A stretch of 55,682 nucleotides of DNA from Neobacillus dielmonensis (GTDB taxonomy: Bacteria > Bacillota > Bacilli > Bacillales > Cytobacillaceae): NCBI RefSeq assembly GCF_000612665.1, contig NZ_HG942080.1, positions 40,908 to 96,589 of the forward strand, in the 5' to 3' direction. The notes under the pieces were generated by a model. That model ran no database searches, was not told the origin of the DNA, and worked only from the letters and a program-made list of their open reading frames with translations. How positions within the stretch are numbered: position 1 is the first letter of the stretch; every line of letters begins with the position of its first letter. A program made the position numbers and the translations under genes. Positions 17,288 through 25,778 of the stretch are shown one piece after another.

Positions 17288-18342
17288 GAGTTTGGGCGCT
17301 GATTAAGAGAATCTTCCGGCAAATGCTGCGCGATAAACGGACATTGGCATTAATGTTTGTTGCTCCTCTATTGATTTTGACCCTGATGTATTTCTTATTT
17401 AATGGAAATACCATTGACCCCAAATTAGGTGTAGTGGGAATGGATAAAAGTCTGATTAAGGCACTTCAAAAAGCTGACATTGTGGTTAAACAATATGACA
17501 CGGCATCAGTCGATACGATTACTGAGGATAATCTGGATGGACTGATGCGGGAGAATAATGGAGACTTGTCATTAATCCTCCAGAATGATGACCCGACTGT
17601 GGCTAGGGCGCTGCAATTGAAGGTAAACCAAACAGCAGCGGCTGTCTTCCAGGTTAAATTAATCAAGCAAAACCCTGCACTTGCAGGGAACATGACACAA
17701 AAAAGTATGGACACGACCTATGTTTACGGAAATAAAGATACTGTCTTTTTTGATGTGTTAAGTCCGATTTTGGTTGGGTTCTTCGTGTTTTTCTTCGTGT
17801 TTATCATATCTGGGATTGGGCTGTTGCGCGAACGGACAACAGGCACTCTGGAACGGCTGATGTCGACACCGATTCGTAGAACAGAAGTGGTTTTTGCTTA
17901 TTTGGCTGGCTACGGAATCTTTGCAGTCATTCAAACGATTATTGTGGTACTGTATTCCATTCATGTTTTAGATATTGTGCTCGTAGGATCGATATTCCAT
18001 GTCATTTTGATTAATTTGTTATTGGCTCTAGTGGCACTTTCTTTAGGTACCTTGTTATCATCGTTTGCGGCTTCGGAATTTCAAATGCTACAGTTTATTC
18101 CGATTGCCGTCGTTCCGCAAGTATTCTTTGCTGGAATTTTCCCGCTCGAAGGGATGGCAGATTGGCTTCAGGCGATTGCGAAAGTGTTTCCGATGTACTA
18201 CGCAGGTGATGCACTAAAGGCTGTCATGTATAAGGGAGCCAGTTTAGGAGATATTACCGGAGATCTGCTTGCCCTTGTCGTTTTCGCAGCGTTGTTTATC
18301 ACATTAAATATTTTTGCTCTGAAGAAGTATCGAACTTTATAG
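17284..18342 (+). CDS. ABC-2 type transporter permease
   Basis: A 352-residue permease: one N-terminal helix (LALMFVAPLLILTLMYFLF), an extracellular loop of about 130 residues, then five helices with the ABC-2 motif GLLRERTTGTLERLMSTPIRR in the cytoplasmic coupling loop. It partners the ATPase encoded immediately upstream. Similar pairs export drugs, antibiotics or lipids. No linked regulator gives a clue to the substrate. Confidence 0.88.
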   Translation: MRVWALIKRIFRQMLRDKRTLALMFVAPLLILTLMYFLFNGNTIDPKLGVVGMDKSLIKALQKADIVVKQYDTASVDTITEDNLDGLMRENNGDLSLILQNDDPTVARALQLKVNQTAAAVFQVKLIKQNPALAGNMTQKSMDTTYVYGNKDTVFFDVLSPILVGFFVFFFVFIISGIGLLRERTTGTLERLMSTPIRRTEVVFAYLAGYGIFAVIQTIIVVLYSIHVLDIVLVGSIFHVILINLLLALVALSLGTLLSSFAASEFQMLQFIPIAVVPQVFFAGIFPLEGMADWLQAIAKVFPMYYAGDALKAVMYKGASLGDITGDLLALVVFAALFITLNIFALKKYRTL

Positions 18343-18394
18343 TGTCACAAAAGGTGAAACGTCTGGGGGGGAATAGTAGACAATTCCTCCCCAA

Positions 18395-19285
18395 TCATGA
18401 TGATTTCCATATGCTTGTTATTGGTTCAACTGATTCACTTTTCCCCGCATGGTTTAATCCATACAGTTCCTCAAGCGTCCTTAAAAGGTTAAAGTGGTTT
18501 AACTTTTCGTTATATTCGCCGGTATTCACCATAGGACCAACAAGGAAAGTTGGGATTTTGTTATTATGCTCATCATCATCCTCATCCCAAGTAACAATTA
18601 ATAAACTGTTATTCTCTTTTGCCCATTGAACGTAGGGATCAAGATGTTGCTCTAGCCATTGATCCGCTTTTTTGATAGATCCATCATGCATGTCATTTTG
18701 TACGTTAGGGATAACAAAAGAAACGGTTGGCAGTTGGGAATAATCTGTCGGAAAGTTTTTTAGCGGCTGATTGGCGTCTTTGGGGACATTTGTAAAATTT
18801 GTCCAAGGAGCATGTTTACGTGCATAATTTTCATGATAAGGCCCGTCAAACCCAACTTTTGGAAGATCCTCAGAATACCCAGCAAAGGTTAGATTTTTTT
18901 CAATCAATTCACTAGCTAAATTTTCCTCTAAAAATTTTCCTTTTGGAACTTCATCATCCGTCACATTTTGGTTTGATCCCGAGAACAAGTCCAAATAATT
19001 CGGCTGGCTTGGATGTTCAATGGCATGGTAATTGGTTAAATTTGCACCCTGGGACATTAGGAAATTCATATAGGGAGCTGAGGAGTTTCCGATGATTTGT
19101 TCCTGACCATGATTTTCCTCTACGACAATGACAATGTGGTCAACTTTTGGTAACTTCCCTTCAAATGGCACCTTGGGATTAGAGGTATTTTCTATTTTTT
19201 TTGGGGGAGTCGGCTGCGACGGTGAACAAGCATTAAGAGCCACGAGTACAAAACAAGCGAGAGAAAGTCTCCTCCAATTCAGCAA
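18395..19285 (-). CDS. Phosphoesterase family lipoprotein
   Basis: A lipoprotein of about 296 residues (lipobox near LVALNAC) with a phosphoesterase (PF04185) type catalytic domain: HIVIVVEENHGQEQ at its start, HPSQPNYLDLFSG with the metal-site region, PNVQNDMHDGS, then VTWDEDDDEHNNKIPTFLVGP with the C-terminal metal ligands. Relatives are acid phosphatases and phospholipase C-like enzymes, so it may release phosphate outside the cell. The ATG at 19294 directly abuts GAGGAG, so the TTG at 19285 with 9-nt spacing is the better start. It is monocistronic. Confidence 0.82.
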   Translation of the reverse strand: MLNWRRLSLACFVLVALNACSPSQPTPPKKIENTSNPKVPFEGKLPKVDHIVIVVEENHGQEQIIGNSSAPYMNFLMSQGANLTNYHAIEHPSQPNYLDLFSGSNQNVTDDEVPKGKFLEENLASELIEKNLTFAGYSEDLPKVGFDGPYHENYARKHAPWTNFTNVPKDANQPLKNFPTDYSQLPTVSFVIPNVQNDMHDGSIKKADQWLEQHLDPYVQWAKENNSLLIVTWDEDDDEHNNKIPTFLVGPMVNTGEYNEKLNHFNLLRTLEELYGLNHAGKSESVEPITSIWKSS

Positions 19286-19352
19286 AATGAACATCTCCTC
19301 ATAATTTTTTTAAAATGGCTGTTAAAAGTCGATTTTGACTTTTGTAAACCAG

Positions 19353-19520
19353 TCGATTGGAGCGGAAGGCGCTCGACTCCTCGAAAACACTATCGCATTT
19401 CTTCGTGCGTGTGCGGATTCAAGGATGAATTTCTGTGTCCTGCGGGAGTAACGGGGCTGGGGAGCCTCCTCGCACGCCCGCGGGTTCGCTGAGCGGCTGG
19501 AGCGGAAATCAACAGCCTAA
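19353..19520. repeat. Mosaic Bacillaceae intergenic repeat
   Basis: The stretch starts with GGAGCGGAAGGCGCTCGACTC and ends with GGCTGGAGCGGAAATCAACAG, the two ends of a GC-rich repeat I know from many Bacillaceae genomes. Usually GACTCCTGCGGGAG is continuous; here about 60 bases (after GACTCCT, near 19380-19440) separate the two halves. It stands out in base composition from the AT-rich surroundings. No gene is encoded. Confidence 0.55.
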
Positions 19521-19678
19521 TTGAACAGAGCCTTAAAATAAAGAATTTCACTTCAGGACAAAGCTTTACACATTACTTACTATTCAATTGAAGTTCCTTC
19601 TTTTTTATTATTAGTGGTAATTTTTGGTTTGTCCATCTTAAAACACTTCTTACCAGAAACTTTCTTAACTTCACAACT

Positions 19679-19711
19679 AAAAAACAGCGGCTTTCCCCAT
19701 TGGAAGCCGCT
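19679..19711 (-). terminator. Terminator of the small RHH-like gene
   Basis: AGCGGCTT (19686-19693) pairs with AAGCCGCT (19704-19711), and six T follow on the minus strand. Confidence 0.75.
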
Positions 19712-19734
19712 TTTAACCTGTAATGTTATTTAGT

Positions 19735-19959
19735 TCAGCCTATGTTTTGCCGGCGCTTTTGTCTATTTCTTTGTAGTTCACTTTGTTTCCATATGTATTT
19801 TTGCATATATTGTCTAAGCACATCTTTCATGCATTTCCCATTTTTCTCCACAGCATCCCGAAACTCATCTCTTATATGTTCTGGAATTTCAATGCTTAAA
19901 CGTACAGTTTTTAAATCTCCTTTCTTCTCTTTATTTTCCTTATTCCATCCTTGGTCCAT
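19735..19959 (-). CDS. Small ribbon-helix-helix-like protein
   Basis: A 74-residue basic protein. The middle, TVRLSIEIPEHIRDEFRDAVEKNGKCMKDVLRQYMQKYI, has the strand-helix-helix pattern of Arc/MetJ/CopG DNA-binding proteins, flanked by charged tails. The second of two ATG codons (19959) is 6 nt after GGGGGT. A near repeat of GGGGTATA lies about 27 bp upstream of the ribosome site. No toxin partner adjoins, so it is a possible orphan regulator or antitoxin-like protein. The fold call is by eye. Confidence 0.6.
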   Translation of the reverse strand: MDQGWNKENKEKKGDLKTVRLSIEIPEHIRDEFRDAVEKNGKCMKDVLRQYMQKYIWKQSELQRNRQKRRQNIG

Positions 19960-20212
19960 CATTATACCCCCTGTTCAGTTCTTGAAATATACCCCTTATT
20001 CAAATTAGTCCTAACAGAGAAAATATTTATAATAGTTACAATAGAGTAATAATAACAGTAGAAAACGGATTCAGGCTTCTATTGTTTATCGTCAAATTTC
20101 GACAAATTGTGCATAAAGCCCGAACTTAATGATACAAAGTTTAAGTTTTAAATTAAACTATGCTAAAATCTGGAATCATAAAACTAAATCAACTCTTGTA
20201 TTGGGGGACAGT

Positions 20213-20944
20213 ATGGGAATTGTTACTGAAGCAAGATTCCACTTATATAAAGACAAGATATTTTCTCTACCATTGCCTTTAACTGATGAGGACCTTCTAA
20301 ATTCAAACTTTTTATTGCAAAAGGATGAAAAGAAAAAACTCGAAGTTTATTACACTCCCTTTGATTACATAAATGAAAAAGCCATCGTGGTCATTTTAGG
20401 TATTACTCCCGGACTCAATCAGATGAAAAAGGCTTTTACAGCAGCCATTGAAAATAAACATTTAAGCGATGAGGAAGTCCTTCATCAGGTAAAAAAGAGC
20501 GCAAGCTTTGAGGGAACGATGAGGCAAAATCTGATCACAATGCTAGATGAACTTGAACTTCCGAGGTATTTGGGTATTGCGTCTACAAGTGAGCTTTTTG
20601 ATGCAGCCAGTCACCTTGTGTATAATACCTCTCTCCTTCCATATGCTGTATTCTTTAATCATCAAAATTTCAACGGATCCCGGCCTAATATTTTAAAAAC
20701 TGAAATGCTATATTCGTATGTAAAAACATACTTTTTGAATGATATCTCAAGACTTGAAAATCCTTTGATTATACCTTTGGGAGTCAATGTAAGCAAGGTT
20801 CTGGATTATTCTTATAAAAATAACCCCATACTGAAAGGATTCCCTCATCCTTCTGGGAGCAATGGTCATCGGCACAGACAATTTCGGGAAAATAAAAAGG
20901 AATTGAAGCGACAAATAGAGAACTATTTTTTACATAAACGATAG
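20213..20944 (+). CDS. Uracil-DNA glycosylase-like protein
   Basis: A protein of about 243 residues. VVILGITPGLNQ near residue 65 and FPHPSGSNGHRHRQF near the C-terminus resemble the two active-site motifs of the UDG superfamily (GxxPG and HPSxxN/S). The rest is not familiar. The ATG at 20213 with GGGGGA 4 nt upstream is preferred; the frame is open from an ATG at 20129 but that start has no ribosome site. It lies 13 bp before a metallophosphoesterase gene, so they probably share a transcript. Repair or nucleotide metabolism is a guess. Confidence 0.5.
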   Translation: MGIVTEARFHLYKDKIFSLPLPLTDEDLLNSNFLLQKDEKKKLEVYYTPFDYINEKAIVVILGITPGLNQMKKAFTAAIENKHLSDEEVLHQVKKSASFEGTMRQNLITMLDELELPRYLGIASTSELFDAASHLVYNTSLLPYAVFFNHQNFNGSRPNILKTEMLYSYVKTYFLNDISRLENPLIIPLGVNVSKVLDYSYKNNPILKGFPHPSGSNGHRHRQFRENKKELKRQIENYFLHKR

Positions 20945-20957
20945 GAGTTTAGTAAAT

Positions 20958-21698
20958 ATGGAAAAAATCGCAGTTATTTCGGACATTCATGGTAATATCC
21001 CTGCACTGGAATCCGTGCTAAGGGATATAGAATCCAGAAACATTGAGAGGATTATTTGCCTAGGTGATTTAGTGGGAAAAGGCCCGCAATCAAGCATAGC
21101 CATACAAATGATTGAAAAGCATTGTGATAGGGTGGTTAAAGGCAACTGGGATGATTTTTTTCCTAAGCCACAAGAATCTTCCACCATAAAGTGGCACCAA
21201 AACCAAATTACGAAGGACCAAATGGATTATTTAAAAGATTTGCCATTCTCAATCGAGTTTATGTTGAGCGGAAAACTAGTCAGAATGTTTCATGCTTCAC
21301 CAAGAAGTGTATATGAAAGAATACAGCCTTGGGATTCTATTGACCGGCGCTTAAGCATGTTTGAGAATACAAATTTCACAGAAAATATAGCTGGCGAACG
21401 TGAGCCTGATGTCGTTTGTTATGGAGATATTCATAATGCCTATCTGCAAAACATGAAAGGGAAAACCTTATGTAATGTAGGCAGCGTAGGAAATCCTCTC
21501 GATCTCACACAAGCTTCCTATGTCATTCTTGAAGGAGCATATAACCAACTTGAAAATGGGGTTATCTCGATACAACTTGTCCGCGTACCGTATGATATTG
21601 ATTTATCCATTAAGCTGGCAAGAGATGTGAATATGCCTGAACTTGAGGAATATATACTAGAATTGACAAAGGCACAATATCGAGGGTTAAAAAAGTAA
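20958..21698 (+). CDS. Calcineurin-like metallophosphoesterase (YfcE/MJ0936 type)
   Basis: A 246-residue phosphodiesterase or phosphatase. The metal ligands are in order: SDIHGN (residues 8-13), GDLVGKGP (about 36), GNWD (about 61), FHAS (about 110), and GDIHNAY near 155, where most relatives have GHTH; the second His remains but the first is Asp. NVGSVGNP follows as usual. The ribosome site GGAG lies 9-12 nt before ATG. It is co-transcribed with the UDG-like gene. Confidence 0.82.
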   Translation: MEKIAVISDIHGNIPALESVLRDIESRNIERIICLGDLVGKGPQSSIAIQMIEKHCDRVVKGNWDDFFPKPQESSTIKWHQNQITKDQMDYLKDLPFSIEFMLSGKLVRMFHASPRSVYERIQPWDSIDRRLSMFENTNFTENIAGEREPDVVCYGDIHNAYLQNMKGKTLCNVGSVGNPLDLTQASYVILEGAYNQLENGVISIQLVRVPYDIDLSIKLARDVNMPELEEYILELTKAQYRGLKK

Positions 21699-21876
21699 TA
21701 GGATAGTGATTTTCTGGGTATTTACAAGGGCAATTTACACTAGCAAGCAAACATATTATCAGGCGATAATTGTTACAATTCCCTTTCCTCGTTACTTATA
21801 CGTCTTTTTATGTTACTATCTTAAGGGTAGCTAAATTACTTATGAGAAAAATAGTAACAACGGAGGAAAGGAATAA

Positions 21877-22674
21877 ATGTCCGAAAATATCATTGCTTTA
21901 ATATTAGGAATCGTAGAAGGTTTAACAGAATTCTTGCCTGTATCGTCTACTGGCCACTTGATATTAGTGGGTAGCTTGTTAGGATTTCATGGTCAAAAGG
22001 CTAACACCTTCGAAGTTATCATCCAATTAGGGTCCATGCTGGCCATCTTAGTACTATTTTGGAAAAGATACCTTTCTCTTTTAAATTTTAGTACGATAGG
22101 TAAACCTGAAAAAAGACTAGATGTGATCCATATTATACTAGGGGTGTTACCTGCTGCTATAGTAGGGTTAGTGCTGCATGACTTTATTAAAACACAACTA
22201 TTCTCACCAAAGGTAGTCGTAGTCAGTCTAGTAGCAGGAGCCATTTTAATGATTGTTGCGGAAAAACTACATCCAAAATTCTCTGCTGGAACCGTAGATG
22301 AATTAAGTTACAAGCAAGCACTAACAATCGGCCTATTTCAATGTTTGGCCGTTATTCCTGGGTTTTCTCGTGCGGGATCCACGATTTCTGGAGGGTTAAT
22401 AGCTGGGGCAAATCATAAGACCGCGGCTGAGTTCTCCTTTTTGGTTGCACTTCCGATTATGGTCGGGGCAACTGGTTTAGACTTTATAAAGAGTCTGGAT
22501 TTCTTACATTCAAGCGATATTCCAATGTTTTCCATCGGGTTCGTGACTGCATTTGTTGTCGCTATGTTAGTAGCAGTTGGCTTTCTTAAATTAATTGAAA
22601 AAATTGGCCTGAACCTTTTTGCTGGATACAGAATTGTACTAGCGATTTTATTTACAGTCTTTGTTATTCTATAA
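21877..22674 (+). CDS. uppP: Undecaprenyl-diphosphatase UppP (BacA)
   Basis: A 265-residue integral membrane enzyme that turns undecaprenyl diphosphate into the monophosphate so the lipid carrier of peptidoglycan synthesis can be reused; extra copies give bacitracin resistance. Both catalytic motifs are present: EGLTEFLPVSSTGHL at residues 14-28 and PGFSRAGSTISGG at about 163-175. It has eight or so helices. GGAGG lies a few bases before the ATG. It stands alone and ends at a strong bidirectional terminator against minJ. Confidence 0.95.
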   Translation: MSENIIALILGIVEGLTEFLPVSSTGHLILVGSLLGFHGQKANTFEVIIQLGSMLAILVLFWKRYLSLLNFSTIGKPEKRLDVIHIILGVLPAAIVGLVLHDFIKTQLFSPKVVVVSLVAGAILMIVAEKLHPKFSAGTVDELSYKQALTIGLFQCLAVIPGFSRAGSTISGGLIAGANHKTAAEFSFLVALPIMVGATGLDFIKSLDFLHSSDIPMFSIGFVTAFVVAMLVAVGFLKLIEKIGLNLFAGYRIVLAILFTVFVIL

Positions 22675-22705
22675 AAGGAAGCTCGACGATACGTCGAGCT
22701 TCCTT
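22675..22705. terminator. Bidirectional terminator between uppP and minJ
   Basis: A perfect 14-bp stem (22675-22688 with 22692-22705), a 3-nt loop, T6 on the plus side and TTTT on the minus side. Confidence 0.9.
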
Positions 22706-22717
22706 TTTTCTACTTAT

Positions 22718-23911
22718 TTATCCTGTCTTCTTGTCATACTTTTGGCCTTCCTGTACAAAAAGGATGCCTAATTCATGATGATCTCCTTCGAATAGGGCAC
22801 GTTGGACAAAGCGGATTTCTCCGTTAGTATCAAGAACTTCTAACTTGCAGTGAGCCCGATTTTTTTGTAAAGCTTCATAAAACAATGATTCATCACGGAC
22901 CAAAACGCCATTGGCCTTTGTAATAATTTCCCCGACTTGAAGCCCCATCTTACTGGCCGGTGATTCGGGAATGACCCCTATAATCATCAAGCCTTGATTT
23001 TTTCTTGAAAAATAAACCGGTTTACCTTCGTCTTTAAGCAGCCCAAATAAAGAAATCAATTCACGGCCAATAACGGCAAGCGCAGCAACGATAATCGACA
23101 GCAGCGGATACCAATAACCAACACTAGCGAGTACAGTAATGAGCCCCCCTAGCCCGATAACCTGCCGGCCTAAAAGCTTAACGGCTACACTTGGAAGCAT
23201 ACCCTTTATTTGCTGATAGGAGCCAATCGCAAACGGAACAAAAATGAGGGAGTATTCTTTCGCTCCAAGATGAAATACCGGCCACCAGTCAAATGGTAGA
23301 TGAAGTGCATTCCCGGGAACAAGCAAAAACAGCGGCACCATCCAAACTCGTTTGACTTCATGCATCCCAATGGTTTGACCCCGTTTACTTTTGGCCAGTT
23401 TAGGAGATGTCCCTTTAGGTCCATTTTTAGCAATTAAAATCCCTTCCGCTATTAAAAGCAAGCCCAGTACCACCACAATGGAGGGATAGACTTTGTCGCC
23501 AATCGATTGGAAGGCTTCTGAAAAAAGCGGAATCTTCCAGCCATTTTCAGCGATCACAATTATGGCAAAAAACGCTGCACTAACGGTATATGCTGGAGAT
23601 ACCCAGCGTACATTTGTGGTAAGTGACCATACAAAGGTAAACACCGCAATTAACACAAGCGCGGCGAAAGGAATCGCTATTCCCGCAGCGATTGTGATCA
23701 CCGATAATACCAATCCGATCAATATCCCCTTTGGAAACAGCTGCCTTAACTCAAAATACGCATCTTCTGCACGGATATGGAAATTCTTCCTTTCGCGTTT
23801 GACCCTCCTAACGCCTAAAATGCCGGCCAGGAAAACGAGATAGTAAAAAACAGGTTGAAGAAATAACTTGCCTGTCCCTTTCAGAAACTCCACAAGCCAT
23901 ATTTGTACCAC
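22718..23911 (-). CDS. minJ: MinJ-like topology factor, membrane PDZ protein
   Basis: A 397-residue protein with about eight membrane helices and a C-terminal PDZ domain (VIPESPASKMGLQVGEIITKANGVLV, about residues 315-375). It matches B. subtilis MinJ (YvjD, 397 aa), which links DivIVA to MinCD at the cell poles and division site. Gene order ftsE-ftsX-...-ctpB-minJ is also that of B. subtilis. It begins with GTG at 23911, preceded by AGGTGA. It probably has its own promoter, since ctpB ends at a terminator. Confidence 0.88.
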   Translation of the reverse strand: MVQIWLVEFLKGTGKLFLQPVFYYLVFLAGILGVRRVKRERKNFHIRAEDAYFELRQLFPKGILIGLVLSVITIAAGIAIPFAALVLIAVFTFVWSLTTNVRWVSPAYTVSAAFFAIIVIAENGWKIPLFSEAFQSIGDKVYPSIVVVLGLLLIAEGILIAKNGPKGTSPKLAKSKRGQTIGMHEVKRVWMVPLFLLVPGNALHLPFDWWPVFHLGAKEYSLIFVPFAIGSYQQIKGMLPSVAVKLLGRQVIGLGGLITVLASVGYWYPLLSIIVAALAVIGRELISLFGLLKDEGKPVYFSRKNQGLMIIGVIPESPASKMGLQVGEIITKANGVLVRDESLFYEALQKNRAHCKLEVLDTNGEIRFVQRALFEGDHHELGILFVQEGQKYDKKTG

Positions 23912-24044
23912 TTCCTGTCACCTGCCTCTATAAATATTTCTAAATCTTAATTAAAAAGTCTCTTAAAGTTTATTTTACCAAATAGTAGGTATAAAAAATA
24001 TTGGTAGATTCGAGAAAAACTAAAATTATCACAAAAATCTCGAA

Positions 24045-24082
24045 AAAAAAGCAGTAAACCCTTTGTTCAGTGGGTTTACTGC
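24045..24082 (-). terminator. Terminator of ctpB
   Basis: GCAGTAAACCC (24051-24061) pairs with GGGTTTACTGC (24072-24082), and eight T follow on the minus strand. Confidence 0.88.
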
Positions 24083-24088
24083 TTAAAT

Positions 24089-25543
24089 TTATTTCAAAAC
24101 CAGTCTTAGTGCTGTCTGCAGTTGAAGGTCATTTTTCTCTTTTCTCATTTCTTGAATAGCAGCTTCTTCTAATTTAGAAGCAGTCTTGGCATCAATTTTC
24201 CCAGTAACGGGCAAGCCATTTTCCTGCTGAAAGCCTTTTACAGCAATTGTGGTTTGCTTATTAAAATACCCATCCTTCCGTCCTGGCGCATAGCCTAACC
24301 CGGAAAGAATTTCCTGAGCATTTTGCACCTGCTCATTGTTCATGTCCTCCACGAGCGGCTCTTCCACTTGTACTGGATGTGTCGCAAATATGGCTGGCTG
24401 CGCAACCGGCACATCAGGTTTGATCCCTTTTTTATGAATCCAATTGCCATCTGGCGTCAGCCACTTAAATAAGGTGAGCTTGATATTGCTGCCGTCGCCC
24501 ATCGGCACTGCCTGCTGGACAGTCCCCTTACCAAATGTCTTTTCACCAATCAACTGATAATTTGCCCCTTCCTTTAAAGCACCTGCTAAAATTTCAGAGG
24601 CGGAGGCACTTCCTTTATTCACCAGCACCACAACTGGGTAGTCTTTCTTCTTGGTCATTGATGAAAAATAACGCTGTTTTTCTCCATTACGTTGTTGAAT
24701 TTGTACATATGGCTTATCTTTCGGGACAAACTCTTTCACTATTTCCTCGACGCTCGATAACAGTCCTCCCGGATTACCGCGTACGTCGATTACAAGCCCT
24801 TTGATATCGTCCTTCTCTAACCCTTCTAATTGCTTTTTGAAATCTTGTGCAGTGTTCTCTGAAAAGGAGGTAATTTCAATGTAGCCCACTTTTTTCCCGT
24901 CCTGCTTTTTGACGTCGGAATGGACTGTCTCAAGTGGAATCTCATCGCGCTTCACTTTTATTGTGAGAGGTTTTTTCAATCCTTCGCGGGCAATTTCTAA
25001 CGTAACAAATGTGCCCCTTTTGCCGCGAATTTGTAACGTCGCTTCCTGAAGGTTCAGGCCCTCAACACTTTTTCCATCTACTTTTATGATTTGGTCATTA
25101 GGCTTGATGCCTGCTTTTTCTGCAGGGGAATTTTTGAAAGGCGAGATAATCACGATTTTTCCATCAACGTTACCGACTTCAGCACCGATTCCTTCAAACG
25201 AAGATTCTAGGGTTTGGGTAAATTGCTGTGCCGTTTCTTTGTCCATATAGACAGAATAGGGATCCTCCAAAACGGAGAGCATCCCGGAAATCGCACCCTC
25301 CACCAGTTTGTTTCCGTCAACTTTTTCAACATAACGGCTTAAAATCAATTCATAGGCCTGCTCAACCTTTTCTAAATCAGTAGTTTGTCCATTAGTCGTA
25401 ACCGATACATTCTTTGGAGTGACAGCCTGCTCCATTTGCGAGGTTTCATCCTGCTTATCTATTAGCTTCAACCCTGCAAAAGCGCCCCCTGCCCCTGTCA
25501 GCAGGGAACCTGTCATTAGTAAGGCAACCCATTTCCGATTCAT
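24089..25543 (-). CDS. ctpB: S41 carboxyl-terminal processing protease CtpB
   Basis: A 484-residue secreted or membrane-tethered serine protease. One N-terminal helix is followed by a PDZ domain (about residues 90-175), the S41 catalytic domain with the nucleophile in GSASASEILAGALKE and the general base Lys in GEKTFGKGTVQQ, and a C-terminal peptidoglycan-binding domain (AQEILSGLGYAPGRKDGYFN). In B. subtilis CtpB cleaves SpoIVFA in the intermembrane space to trigger sigma-K. GGAGGAGG lies 8 nt before ATG. It follows the M23 hydrolase gene, separated by a terminator. Confidence 0.93.
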   Translation of the reverse strand: MNRKWVALLMTGSLLTGAGGAFAGLKLIDKQDETSQMEQAVTPKNVSVTTNGQTTDLEKVEQAYELILSRYVEKVDGNKLVEGAISGMLSVLEDPYSVYMDKETAQQFTQTLESSFEGIGAEVGNVDGKIVIISPFKNSPAEKAGIKPNDQIIKVDGKSVEGLNLQEATLQIRGKRGTFVTLEIAREGLKKPLTIKVKRDEIPLETVHSDVKKQDGKKVGYIEITSFSENTAQDFKKQLEGLEKDDIKGLVIDVRGNPGGLLSSVEEIVKEFVPKDKPYVQIQQRNGEKQRYFSSMTKKKDYPVVVLVNKGSASASEILAGALKEGANYQLIGEKTFGKGTVQQAVPMGDGSNIKLTLFKWLTPDGNWIHKKGIKPDVPVAQPAIFATHPVQVEEPLVEDMNNEQVQNAQEILSGLGYAPGRKDGYFNKQTTIAVKGFQQENGLPVTGKIDAKTASKLEEAAIQEMRKEKNDLQLQTALRLVLK

Positions 25544-25741
25544 CCAAAACCTCCTCCATAACAGCTAGTTAATATAAAAAAAGAAAATTGCCAATCAGCA
25601 GCAGCTTGAAACCTACACATGATTTCCCAGGGAAAATGAATCTGCTAAAGTCTGTAATTTTCTCTTTATAAGGGCAGCAAATCCGGCCCGATTATTAACA
25701 TATATGTTAGGAGTGGACGAGTTATGAATATATCAAGATGC

Positions 25742-25774
25742 AAAAAAATGGATGAAGCTGTGCTTCATCCATTT
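25742..25774 (-). terminator. Terminator of the M23 hydrolase gene
   Basis: A perfect 12-bp stem (25746-25757 with 25763-25774) with a 5-nt loop, followed on the minus strand by T4. Confidence 0.88.
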
Positions 25775-25778
25775 CAAT

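Larger units (their letters stand above)
19286..19734. other. Non-coding gap with repeat and terminator
   Basis: This 450-bp gap holds the GC-rich repeat at 19353-19520 and the terminator of the small gene to the right. Between them (19520-19680) the DNA is AT-rich and I see no gene. Confidence 0.6.
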
